Source of the DNA: Pollenia angustigena
Lineage: Eukaryota > Arthropoda > Insecta > Diptera > Polleniidae
Direction of reading: 5' to 3'
Assembly: GCA_930367215.1 (NCBI GenBank)
Contig: OV884060.1
Location: 213,531,253-213,595,252 of the forward strand
DNA: 64,000 bases
Shown here: positions 54,811 to 64,000 of the stretch, one piece after another
Position numbering within the stretch: the first letter of the stretch is position 1
How the letters are laid out: every line of letters begins with the position of its first letter
Translations under genes and position numbers: made by a program
Notes under the pieces: generated by a model
Seen by the model: the letters and a program-made list of their open reading frames with translations, nothing else
Databases searched by the model: none
What the model was told of the DNA's origin: nothing

Positions 54811-55697
54811 TGTGTACGAAAAAATATAAAGTTCAAGCGATTTCTATGCTTAACGACCAACAAATGGCCTTCATTAGTAAATCTCAAAGTATGTATGCAT
54901 GTTTTGTTTTCATTTTTTATTCAATCTGTGGATTCCCAAAATTAGAAAAAAAAAAAATAAAAATCGCCAAAATGTTTGTTCACTATTTAGAGCGCTAATA
55001 TAAAAAAGAGGTGTCCACATTACTGGATAATTAACCATATTGGAAGTTCACATTACTGAGAATACAGTGATTTTAGAACGGTTAAAACTTTTATATACGA
55101 ATTAATTCAAATTTAGTTTTATATGACAAGAAATAAAACTAAACAACTTTCTGATGGCCGGCAAATAATACTAGCCAACAAAGTTTTGGGCTGGAATAAA
55201 CAAATATCTTTTCTAGGATAATTTGGTGGGCTGAATTCGTTTCGGTATACAAGATACAAAAACATGTTTTTATTTGTTTCTTACATAAAAAACCAAAGTT
55301 TATTTAAAAATCAAGAATTTGAATTTCCAAAAGTGAATGGCGTTTTTTGAACGTCGTTTGCATTTTGTTGGACCGGCTTCACGTAAAAGAGTCCCGCAAT
55401 AGTCTCCCAGCATGCTTTTGTCTCAATATTCTTGATAAATTCTTTCAATTTTCATTAAATCTTGGTAAGCATGCTCTCCTTGTGCGGGCTCACTGAACCT
55501 TTTTTTTCTAAATCTAAATGCGAATGTAGAATATGCAAAACATTGGCAGTGTCCACGGTTTGTTCAAGTTTCTGACTAAAAAACAAAAATATCTTTTTTT
55601 TTTCAACCAAATATTCCCCACACAAAGCAAAAATAGCTTGAATCAGTAACACACGATCTCCCTGACATGTTTAAACGCTACTATTATGAAGAGTTAT
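54811..55697. other. unclassified spacer
   Basis: May include more decayed Tigger sequence on the minus strand, but no motif is convincing. Confidence 0.35.
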
Positions 55698-55906
55698 GGG
55701 GGTGTTCTTGAAATCGAAAACGCTAAACGCAAGAATTTGAAACGTCGTTTTTTAAAGAAGATTTCCATGATAAAAGAATTTTATGACAAATATTATGCGA
55801 ATATTTCTCTGTTAAACAAAATTTTATCACAAAAATTAGATTAAAAATGAATTAAAAACCACTTCCAAATTCTTGCGTTTGCGTTTTCGATTTCTAGAAC
55901 ACCCCT
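55698..55906. mobile_element. MITE with GGGTGTTCT ends
   Basis: GGGTGTTCTTGAAATCGAAA and TTTCGATTTCTAGAACACCC pair, extending into AACGCAAGAATTTG. GTTA on each side may be the duplication. About 209 bp. Confidence 0.78.
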
Positions 55907-56109
55907 GTTAGAAGGAATGTGGGCTTCTGTCAAATAAATAATTGTGAAATTTGAGTGTCAGTAACTTGCCGAGTGTGAAAGGGGTCTTTGACATTTAAAA
56001 ATTAATTAAATCTCAATTGCTATTTAGCCCTTATGTTTGTTGGGTTACTGCTTAATTTATATTTCCCCTTTTCGAAAACAGTTCATCAGTTTTAGTCATG
56101 AGCGGGTAT

Positions 56110-56257
56110 CCCAGCAAACATAATTTGTATATATGTATTTTTAATTTATTTCTGCATTTTTTATATGTTTTTAATCAGAATAAGTTTGCTTAAGGAATAT
56201 ATTGATTATTTTTGTATTTTACTTCTTTTGTATTTTCATACTTTTATGTTTGCTGGG
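56110..56257. mobile_element. MITE with CCCAGCAAACATAA ends
   Basis: CCCAGCAAACATAA and TTATGTTTGCTGGG are perfect 14-bp complements around an AT-rich core. A related right end (TTATGTTTGTTGGG) lies at about 56032-56045. Confidence 0.72.
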
Positions 56258-57540
56258 TGACCTAGTAAAATGATATAAGAGTATTGGTGGTAAGTTTTTG
56301 ACTTTGAATTTGTTGATGTTTGCGAATGTAATTAATTATTTGTGTATGTATGTATGTACATAAATGTATCTGTGTTTAGTGACTACTTGTGTGTGAAATT
56401 TTGCGGTTTTCTGTTTGAGCGCATGTGTGTGTGTGTGTGTGTGCATTAGGGTTATCGATTATTTGAGATTTTTTTTGTTTTGTTTATTTTTTGGTTCATA
56501 TAAAATTTCATTATATTCGTGTTATTTGAGTGATTGATTAATTTAAAGAGATTTTTTAATTATTTTAACAAATACAAAATTTTTCTTAAATAAAAAAAAA
56601 AAGAAACTACAGGATTGTCATATTTTATTTCATAAAGATTTAAAAAAACTCTACCTATTATTAACCAACTGCCTGTAAATACAAAAATAGAAAAATTCAA
56701 CATCGACTTCTCCTATCTTTCATTTGCATTTCTCTTCATATTTAACACAAATAATTATGTAAAATTTCCTTAAATTCAAAAAAAGGACGTTCGTATTTTT
56801 CTCTACTCTTTTTATTTCATTTCATAAAATTATTCCCATTATGGCTGTTTAATTTTATTTGTCATTTTTATTATTCGATATTTTAATTGACGTGTGTTAA
56901 TTACAGGGAGACAGTCAACTTTCTTTCGTTTATTTGTTTGTCTTAATAGAAATTCGCCTATTGAGTTTTCGTTTAAATGTGTTTAACATGACAAAATAAA
57001 AAAAGGATCATATTTAATTTTATTTAATTACATAATATCTACTACTTGTACAAAAGATAATAATCCATTGGCTTTATTTGTATAGACTAAAAATACAATG
57101 ACCTGGTTTTACCTTTTTGCCGATATCGTATTAAGTTTCCGCAATGCTTGCCATGATTAGCAATTATTGAGGGGTGAGTGATACGCAACGCCTTCTGTAG
57201 TGTAAAAGCCTGCCCCCATATTTTTACTACTCCAATTGAAAAACCATATTGTCGTAGTTTTGATGAAGGTTGCATGTTGTAATGCCGTTTAATTAATTTA
57301 ACAATACACAGACATGCATACTTACATACTTTAAGTATAATCAACACAAATGCATACATGGGAACACAAGAGCATGACAATTAATTGAGAAGTCTGAAAA
57401 CAGTGGAACTAATTGAAAACAAAATTAATAATTGAATAAATAATTGATTTCATAGGCATTCTCTTTACTACGAGTCGTGCTGAATGTAGCGCCGACAACT
57501 GTCAAAGGCATATTTTTGAAACAGCTCGATGCTATAATCT
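56258..57540. other. unclassified AT-rich spacer with (TG)n
   Basis: (TG)n at about 56424-56443. The minus-strand frame 57087-57380 has no domain I recognise. Confidence 0.45.
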
Positions 57541-57665
57541 TGGGTAATATGTGATTCCAACAGGATGGCGTAACGTGCCATACAGCGTACGACCTAATTG
57601 AATTATTGTAGACAAAGATTGGCGAGCGAGTTATTTCACGCAATGTTGCACTCAAAATAAAAATC
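57541..57665 (+). pseudogene. mariner transposase fragment
   Basis: FQQDGVTCHTAYDLIELL (second catalytic Asp), a stop, then KIGERVISRN. Same signature as the other mariner copies; only about 40 codons survive. Confidence 0.75.
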
Positions 57666-57689
57666 AATCCGAAGCGGTTTAATAGTACG

Positions 57690-58685
57690 GTGAGTACGAA
57701 TTTTCTTGAATCAAGTACAGAAAGATTGAATCAAGTGCCGATTTTTAATCGCGAAATACTTAACTTATCCATATTCATTCCCAAAATCGTACTTGAAATA
57801 ATCCGAAAATGAGATTGATTTAAGTAAAGCTAAGATTGAATCAATCTCAAAATGCGCTTGATTTAAGAATTATAAAGTTGATTAAATCCCGAATTCGTAC
57901 TTGAAATAAACCAAAAGTGAAATTAGAAGGAGAATTTCATTATGATTAATATACTTAGCCGTTTTACACCTTTCAGAATTTCAATTATATAACACCAGCA
58001 TCATTCCCGTTATGGTTTTGAATTTAAAAACTTAATGTACATATCGCTCATTTGCTGCAAGACCGGCATAACTCAAAAAAATCCATTTCGAGATAATCGC
58101 ATTTAAAGTTTTTGATTTGTTCTAACTACTTAGAAAAAAAGAAGACACATTCTCTTCAAACTGAGAAAGTATAAAAGATATAAAGATGAATTTAATACAC
58201 AATATAAAGAAAAATAAAGCGAACAATTCTGCATCATTAACTCCAAAATTTCATTTTTTGAGTTATGCCGGTCTTGCAGCAAATGAGCGATATGTATATA
58301 ACTGAAAATATAAACTAAATGAGAAGCAAGAGTTCTCAATTTTACCTTATGAACACGAAAATAATGTGTTTTCGTTCTGTTAATTTTGTTGTTTCTACAC
58401 ACAACAAGCAAATCGTTTTTTAAATACTTGTGTGGTGTTGCTGTAGTGTCTGCAACAAACTTTGATACGTTAAATGAGCTTACAACGCTTATTTTGAAAT
58501 TTTACTTTCAGAGCAGCACTACCAACGAGAAGTTAAATTTTTATTAACTTGGTTTAAGAATTTTGCACTTATTTTAAGAAATGCCGGGATTGATTTTCGA
58601 AAGTAATCCCATTTAGGATGGTTTTAAGTACTTTTTAGTGTTATTCGTACTTGCATTTTTTAGTACGACTCGTACTTAAGCCCTT
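57690..58685. repeat. GTACGAGTCGTACTT dispersed repeat, copy 3 (interrupted)
   Basis: TTGAATCAAGTACAG and repeated GATTGAATCAA/GATTGATTTAAG at the left; GGGATTGATTTTCGAAAGTAA and TAGTACGACTCGTACTTAAG at the right. A MITE at 58040-58294 is nested in it. Confidence 0.55.
58040..58294. mobile_element. MITE with long near-perfect TIRs, TA duplication
   Basis: CATATCGCTCATTTGCTGCA and TGCAGCAAATGAGCGATATG pair exactly, and identity continues through AGACCGGCATAACTCAAAAAA for about 41 bp. TA on both sides (58038-58039, 58295-58296). Likely a young Tc1/mariner-type MITE. Confidence 0.9.
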
Positions 58686-58689
58686 ATGT

Positions 58690-59605
58690 TACTTTCTTTT
58701 TTATTCTTTGAATTGATATAGAGTAGAATCGCGAAAAAGTTAACTCTCGGAAAAGTTAATCTCGCGGATTAGAAAATTTTTTTTTGAAATTCTCGAGGGT
58801 GTGGCGAATACATATGAAAAATCTAAGTATCTTTTTTGTTATGACGAAAACTAAGCCATTGGAATAAGTTAAGTGATTTATTTCCGAAAGATCCGAAAGA
58901 AACAGTAAATGTTGGAAAGAGAAAACTTTAAAAAATGTTAACAACATTTTTTTTTTCATTTTTGCTTTTGTTATGATTTTGTTTATTTTATTAAATGGTG
59001 TCAACTTTTTGTTTTTGAGAAAAATAAAAACAAAATAAAAAGAAAACGGTTAATCGCTGAATTTGCCCATAAACCGCTGATTTTGCAACACTTTTAATAT
59101 TTCAAGCTTGAAATGTCAATTTTTAGTTGAACAATTTTACATAACTGCATTTTTTATCGATAACTTTTTAAAATGTTTGGCAGTTTCGTATTTATCTTAA
59201 TACAGCTGAACTCTTTGCACTTGCTAAATTTTGCTATTACATTAAATTTGCACTGTTCACAAAAACTTGAATAATGGATTAAAAATGTCATAAGACTTTT
59301 AAAGTTAGTAAAAAAAACTTAATTTATCCCGAATGGCTGTCTCTTTCTTTGGGGTTACATTTAATCGCTCGGTAATGCCAACAAGCCATCAACGTTTAAA
59401 GAGCTGTAGCTTAACTTTGAACGCCAAATTCCTGGGTTTTTAGCCAATTTGTGCCTATGAGTCTTGAAAAATTGAATCGGGCGTATTAACACGTGCCACT
59501 CTTTTGGGGCGGACATTTGAACAATGTCGTATTCCATTAGTAATGGCATCGATTGTCGTTTCATTTAAAATATAAATCAAATTCATAACTAACCGACAAG
59601 TCTTA
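58690..59605. other. unclassified; unrecognised 67-codon ORF
   Basis: The minus-strand frame 59361-59564 (MKRQSMPLLMEYDIVQMSAP..., KEWHVLIRPIQFFKTHRHKL) has protein-like composition and unusually few AT-driven residues, but I do not recognise it. It could be an exon or an element fragment. Confidence 0.3.
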
Positions 59606-59977
59606 CAGCCGTATCTAAACAAGAACGGAAGGTGGAATTTTTTCTTCCGCCTAGCTTTAACGCTTATATGCCTAACCTAAGCAAGAGCGTCAACGTTGTG
59701 TTAAGAACAGTAGTGTTAACTCTCATTCTTGATAAAAACCCACCTTAAAGAAATAAAAAACGAAGATAAAACCGCTAGATTGACCAAAAAATAGCTAAAT
59801 TGGCATTTTTTGTTAACAAAAGTGGCCAACTTCACTATTAAACGTGCTGTCAAAATCGGATTTTCCAATTGCAAAGCGTTGACACCGGGCTATTTTGGGA
59901 TGCTTTATACAAATTCTATGGGCATGACAATTTTTGAAAACTAGAAAACGCGTGCCGCTTTTGTTTAGGTACGGCTG
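59606..59977. mobile_element. CAGCCGTA TIR element with TTA duplication
   Basis: CAGCCGTATCTAAACAA and TTGTTTAGGTACGGCTG pair with one mismatch; TTA flanks both sides (59603-59605, 59978-59980). 372 bp, no ORF. Confidence 0.8.
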
Positions 59978-60116
59978 TTACTGCCTGTTTTTCAAACTAA
60001 AATGAAAAAATTTTTGCTTAGAAATTTGTAATGAAAACAAAAACAAATTTCAGTTTTTTTATTGTTGTCTCAATAAAAATTCCCAAGCGAAAATTTTTAT
60101 TTTCGCTTTTGAACCA

Positions 60117-61445
60117 CTAGTGATGTCCGTCCGTCCGGCTGGCTGACTAGCTGGCTGGCCATGTTAACCTTGGGCGCAAACTACAGGTCGCAATTTTGGT
60201 GATAATTTGATGAAATTTGGTACATTGGTTCTAATTAGCGCAAGCACCAAGCCTATTGAAAATGGGGAGAATCGGTCTATAACTTCACATAGGCCACTTA
60301 CAAGCTTCTTTCAGGAATAGGATCTTCATTCAAAGGATAGGAGCATTCAAATTTATTTGGCCCCAACTTTTTTCATTGCAATTTAAGTCATCTTAACAAA
60401 TTTTAATGAAATACATATAATAATAAAGAAATTGCACCAATCAAATATTCTGAAATCACACGATTGCCCTGTTTTATACAAATTTAATTGCCGCTAGTTG
60501 GTACAAAGTGAAATGGGTACAATAATTACCGCATCACAGTCACACGATTGTTATTACTTGACAACTGCGAAAACAGCTGTTGTGGTAGCTTTTTTATTTG
60601 TTTGGATGTTCTAGTTGGTATGTTCATTAAAAACGAAAAATTTGTTAATAGGTACTCTACAAAATTTTGTTGAATAGTTTTATTTGAAATATTTTTAGAA
60701 AAATTTATCAAATCCAAAAATAAGTTCAACAATTTCGAATGTTAACGTTTGCATAGAAAATTTTTATGAAATAATAAAATATAAATAATATTATTTTATT
60801 AATTTAACTACCGATATCGTTTAGTAAAGAGAAATCTCGGCTACTTTAACAAATTTTTTATTCTCGTTTTCAAGGTATCAAATATTTTCTTGTGAACATA
60901 TGTAGATATTTGTTAATAACATAAATTTAAAAAAAAATTAAAATGCATAATAAATAAACATATTTATATTCATTACTTGCTAAAGGAAACACAAAAACGT
61001 AAAATTTATTTTAAAAAAATCAAATATTGGCGCGTATTGTGTTGTTTGATTGCCGCAAAAGAAGGCAATAAATATTGGTGAATTTTTGTTATTTTTATTG
61101 ACGCGCGGTTGCATAGCAAACAGTCACACGATTGCCGCACCAGGGTTGCATTTGATTGGTAAAAGTAAGCACAATATTGTCCTCGATTGATACATGAGCC
61201 ATTTGGTTGTGCAGTCACACGATTGGTGTATTAAAATGTGTGAAAATTGGTGCATTGCGTCAATCGTGTGATCCCAGCTTTATAAGTGTTGATACAAAAT
61301 ACAATAGTTAACTCTGTCATGACAAAATGTTGTGCTGGAGGGTCCAAAATTAACATTAGGTCCCATACAAACCCACATCGTAAAATCTTTTTTGGCGGGT
61401 CCATGATTGCCCATGTTCGGGCTTGACCGACTATACTTTCTTATT
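60117..61445 (+). repeat. TACCC/ACTTGTTT dispersed repeat, copy 4 (5'-truncated, interrupted)
   Basis: GATGTCCGTCCGTCCGGCTGG, ACAGGTCGCAATTTTGG and CAAGCCTATTGAAAATGGG before the insertion; ACATTAGGTCCCATAC and GGGCTTGACCGACTATACTT after it. The first ~250 bp of the family is missing. Confidence 0.7.
60450..61277. mobile_element. CACACGATTG TIR element nested in copy 4
   Basis: CTGAAATCACACGATTG and CAATCGTGTGATCCCAG are complements with two mismatches. AGTCACACGATTG recurs inside at about 60539, 61122 and 61213, a transposase-binding-site-like pattern. 828 bp with no recognisable ORF. Confidence 0.75.
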
Positions 61446-62254
61446 TCTCTTAGTATGCATGTGCTTACATTTCTCTGCCAGTTTCATCCACTGTGCCAAA
61501 TTTGCACAAAAGACATATCAAAACTTTCTAATCTTTTTAAAGGTTTGGTCTATTCATCTCTGTATCCATGTGTATGTGTAATTTTTTGTCATGTTGCTGT
61601 CCTTCCTTTATCTCTTGATAATGACACCGAAATATTAATAATATCGAATTTAATCCAATCAATGTTTCATAAAGTTTTAATTACTTATTTAGTATCTATT
61701 AATTAATTAGATTGTACTTTTGTTTAGTTATTGTTTTCGTTATTGTTAAAATTGTTATTATTAAATCTTATTGTTGTTGATAAGATTGTAGTAGCAGTTC
61801 AGTTTTGTTGCACTCACACTTTCATTCATATCTAAAAAAGCAAATTTGTTCTTCAACACAATGTTGCAAATAATAATTTGCAACAAGTAAACTGACAACA
61901 AAATACAAAATAAAGTGCAAAGACCAAAAGTTTGAAAGTGCATTTGATTTTGATTACTTAAGAACACTTGTCTAAAACTTTATTAAATATATTTAGTGAA
62001 TTGACCACGAAGTTAAATGGCTGGATATGATTAAGCCAGAAAATGTTGGTTGAATTTTGTGACAAAATTATTAAAGCAAATTTTGTGAAAAAAACATTAA
62101 AGCAAATCGAATTAATTTGATTATTTTAGTTGTCATAGGAATAAATAGATTTAGCAAACTACACTGGTCTGCAGCAAAAAATCGAACCTGCAACTGTCAA
62201 ACTGAAAGATCAGATTTCTGTCAACTATGTTAACCGCTCGCATTTGTACGGAGT
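61446..62254. other. unclassified; tRNA-like fragment 62172-62245
   Basis: The complement of 62172-62245 has GCGGTTAACATAGTTGACAG (weak A box) and CAGGTTCGATTTTTTGC (B box). No full tRNA fold. Probably a tRNA-derived repeat. Confidence 0.35.
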
Positions 62255-63060
62255 TTTGTAACGCATTAGAGAATTAGTCCTAGAACTACCTTTTAGTGTT
62301 TGTACTTATAGTTACTTTCCAAGTCAATCTAAAGCACGTGTGCATGTGCTTGATGTTATATCTTAATTGGTTTGATTTTCCATAAATCCCCAGCGGTAAA
62401 ACTCAGAAGACCTTCTTATTTCAGGCCTTTTAAAAGGCCTGTATAAAAAATTGTATTGATTTAATTACTATTCTTATCTAACTGCTAAAGAATGCCTCGT
62501 AGAAGGCCTCGGCTCTTTGGTATAAAAGATAAGATACATCTTCCACACTCGCTTCTATAAGAAGGGAGTAGAGAAGGAGTAACATTTTTTCTTTGTTTTT
62601 CTGCACAAGCAAAAACAAAATAATGTTTTTGTTTTGATCCCGTTAACATTCTTATGTACCTGCTAAAGAAGCGAGGTAAAAAAGATATGAGTATGGAATG
62701 GAGGGAGCAGGCCTTGTATATCCAACAGCAGGAGTACAGAGGCCTTCTAGGAAGGTCTACTTACTCCCTTCTACATACATAGGCCTAGAATGAGACCTGC
62801 TGAATAGGTCTCTAATTAGGCCTAGTGAAGAATGGAACACAGAAGGCCTTGGCTGGCTAGGACATCGTGTGAAAAAATTGATGTATGGGTATGGAATGGG
62901 GTAGAATGGCCTTGTGACTGATAAATAAGGGCTTCCAGACCGCCTGCTTACTTCTTTTTACCGCTGGGATGTATCAGGCCCTTAAGCATGTCCGTCCACA
63001 CGCCTGTTTGACTGGCTTGCTGTCTATGTGCCAATGTTAACCATTAAAAATAGTGAAAAT
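62255..63060 (+). repeat. TACCC/ACTTGTTT dispersed repeat, copy 5 (diverged, interrupted)
   Basis: TTGTAACGCATTAGAG, TAGTCCTAGAACTACC and TTTCCAAGTCAATC to the left of the CCCAGCGG element, and GCATGTCCGTCCACACGCC plus TGGCTTGCTGTCTATG to its right, follow the order seen at 4340-4480. Ends decayed. Confidence 0.55.
62389..62968. mobile_element. CCCAGCGG TIR element, copy 2
   Basis: CCCAGCGGTAAAA and TTTTTACCGCTGGG pair. As in the copy at 3902, AGGCCTT-type palindromes fill the interior (for example AGGCCTTTTAAAAGGCCT at 62424). It too sits inside a TACCC-type repeat. Confidence 0.8.
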
Positions 63061-63589
63061 CATTTCACGGTTGGACCCAGTAAAAAAATTTGGGTTTTTT
63101 GAAGCACTACAGAGAAAAAGCGCATAATCAAGCGCTTCAATTAGAGAGCTCTTATACATCAGTAAAAAATAAAAATATATTATGGTTTACGAAAATCATT
63201 GAAAAAAGGCATTTAAACAAGTAAAAGCAAAATATTAATGAATATGTTAATTTAGTTAGCCCTTAAAAAATCACTTTAGGAGTGCTTTGTATGCAAGTTA
63301 AAAAATGCGCTTATTGTCAGCTGAAAATAGTCCTCCAAACCGGGAACACCGCATATAAAAATCAGGCATCCCTTCAGCAGGTTTGAAGCGATTTGAGGTA
63401 TGAATTCATACAAAAAACCTGCTCCTTTGGAGCACATTTTTTACTTGCTAACAAATGTCGACACAGAATTAAGCCATAACGCTGAAAAGTTTTCCCATTA
63501 CGTTGGCATTTCTCTTAAAGCCGCTTTAATATAAATCGTCTAACCAAATTATATTAAAATCCGTCTATTTTGGACCATAAATTTTGACC
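63061..63589. other. unclassified spacer
   Basis: Nothing recognised. Confidence 0.4.
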
Positions 63590-63735
63590 GAAAATCACTT
63601 TTCACAAATGGCACGGATTATGTTGGCTTGAAGGTCATTGTGGTTAGTGGCTTATTCGAATAGAATTGCTACTTAAGAAAATCCTACAAGAACAACAAGT
63701 CTAACGAGTTAAAATCGCATGATTTTGGTGGACAG
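63590..63735 (-). pseudogene. mariner transposase C-terminal fragment
   Basis: The minus-strand frame reads CPPKSCDFNSLDLLFL (third catalytic Asp region), DFLK-QFYSNKPLT, then in the next frame NDLQANIIRAICEK. Matches the WPPRSCDLTPLDYF...NI-RAI pattern of the other copies. Only this part remains. Confidence 0.7.
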
Positions 63736-63739
63736 CTGT

Positions 63740-64000
63740 GGAAAAGATTTGTATGTATACCTGCCCTAGGGCCTAATCCATGCTGAATCTTAATCACTGG
63801 GTGACAAGTGCGAAAGCGGAACTCCCTTCCGCAAGGGGCTAACTCCGGCAGTCGCAATCGAATACTTTTTCGATTCGAAAGCATTTTTATTTCAGTCGAT
63901 ACTGAACGAATCGATATTGTTTTTTCCAGTGCTGTGCAAACTCAAATAAATGCTTTACAACACTGAAAAAAATATTTTCGATTCGTTCCGTATCTACAGA
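63740..64000. other. unclassified window end
   Basis: TCGATTCGAAA/TTCGATTCG motifs recur (63870, 63910, 63976) and may belong to an element continuing beyond the window. Confidence 0.3.

Noticed and set aside
1..64000. Host protein-coding gene
   Set aside because: No frame or exon-like series matches a host family I recognise. All identifiable peptides are from transposable elements. Exons of an unfamiliar gene could still be hidden.

Overview
This window looks like repeat-rich intergenic or heterochromatic DNA from a higher fly. It is AT-rich, has no operons, and carries rosa-like DD41D Tc1/mariner copies, Jockey-type LINE gag, Harbinger and pogo/Tigger transposase relics, and fly-style dispersed repeats with TACCC/GGGTA ends. 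Calyptrate flies (blowfly or housefly relatives) are my best guess, but the sequence alone does not prove it. I recognise no intact host gene. Every recognisable protein fragment belongs to a transposable element, and each is truncated or frameshifted.

Layout. 0-7 kb: three to four mariner copies, plus a TACCC-type repeat with a nested CCCAGCGG element. 7-14 kb: a LINE 3' end and clusters of small TIR elements, several with 8-bp target duplications. 14-17.3 kb: a mariner copy split by about 1.6 kb that includes two TIR elements, then a further TIR element. 18.9-20 kb: an 18-bp tandem array with higher-order structure. 20.7-26.4 kb: dispersed repeats and nested MITEs. 26.8-30.8 kb: a Harbinger nuclease relic and an internally deleted Jockey-type LINE with a poly(A) tail. 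31.4-35.3 kb: two further TACCC-type repeats (one with a 153-bp array), another dispersed repeat with a nested TIR element, and a foldback MITE. 36.1-43 kb: LINE relics, including one minus-strand LINE interrupted by at least five insertions, one of which holds two more elements. 43.6-49 kb: a TACCC-type repeat, a 1357-bp TIR element with an unrecognised 145-codon ORF, and a direct/inverted repeat cluster whose units carry a hammerhead-ribozyme-like core. 50.6-54.8 kb: a TTA-duplicating MITE, a 2.55-kb nested TIR element and a pogo/Tigger transposase relic. 55.7-64 kb: further MITEs, two mariner fragments and two more TACCC-type repeats with nested elements.

How it works together. The structure is a stack of transposons inserted into transposons. 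Many boundaries come from paired terminal inverted repeats plus matching target-site duplications read directly in the text. One is also supported by comparison with an empty site, and the LINE insertions by reading the interrupted protein across them. The strongest candidates for something undescribed are the 45.2-46.6 kb element and the hammerhead-like repeat cluster at 47.7-49 kb.
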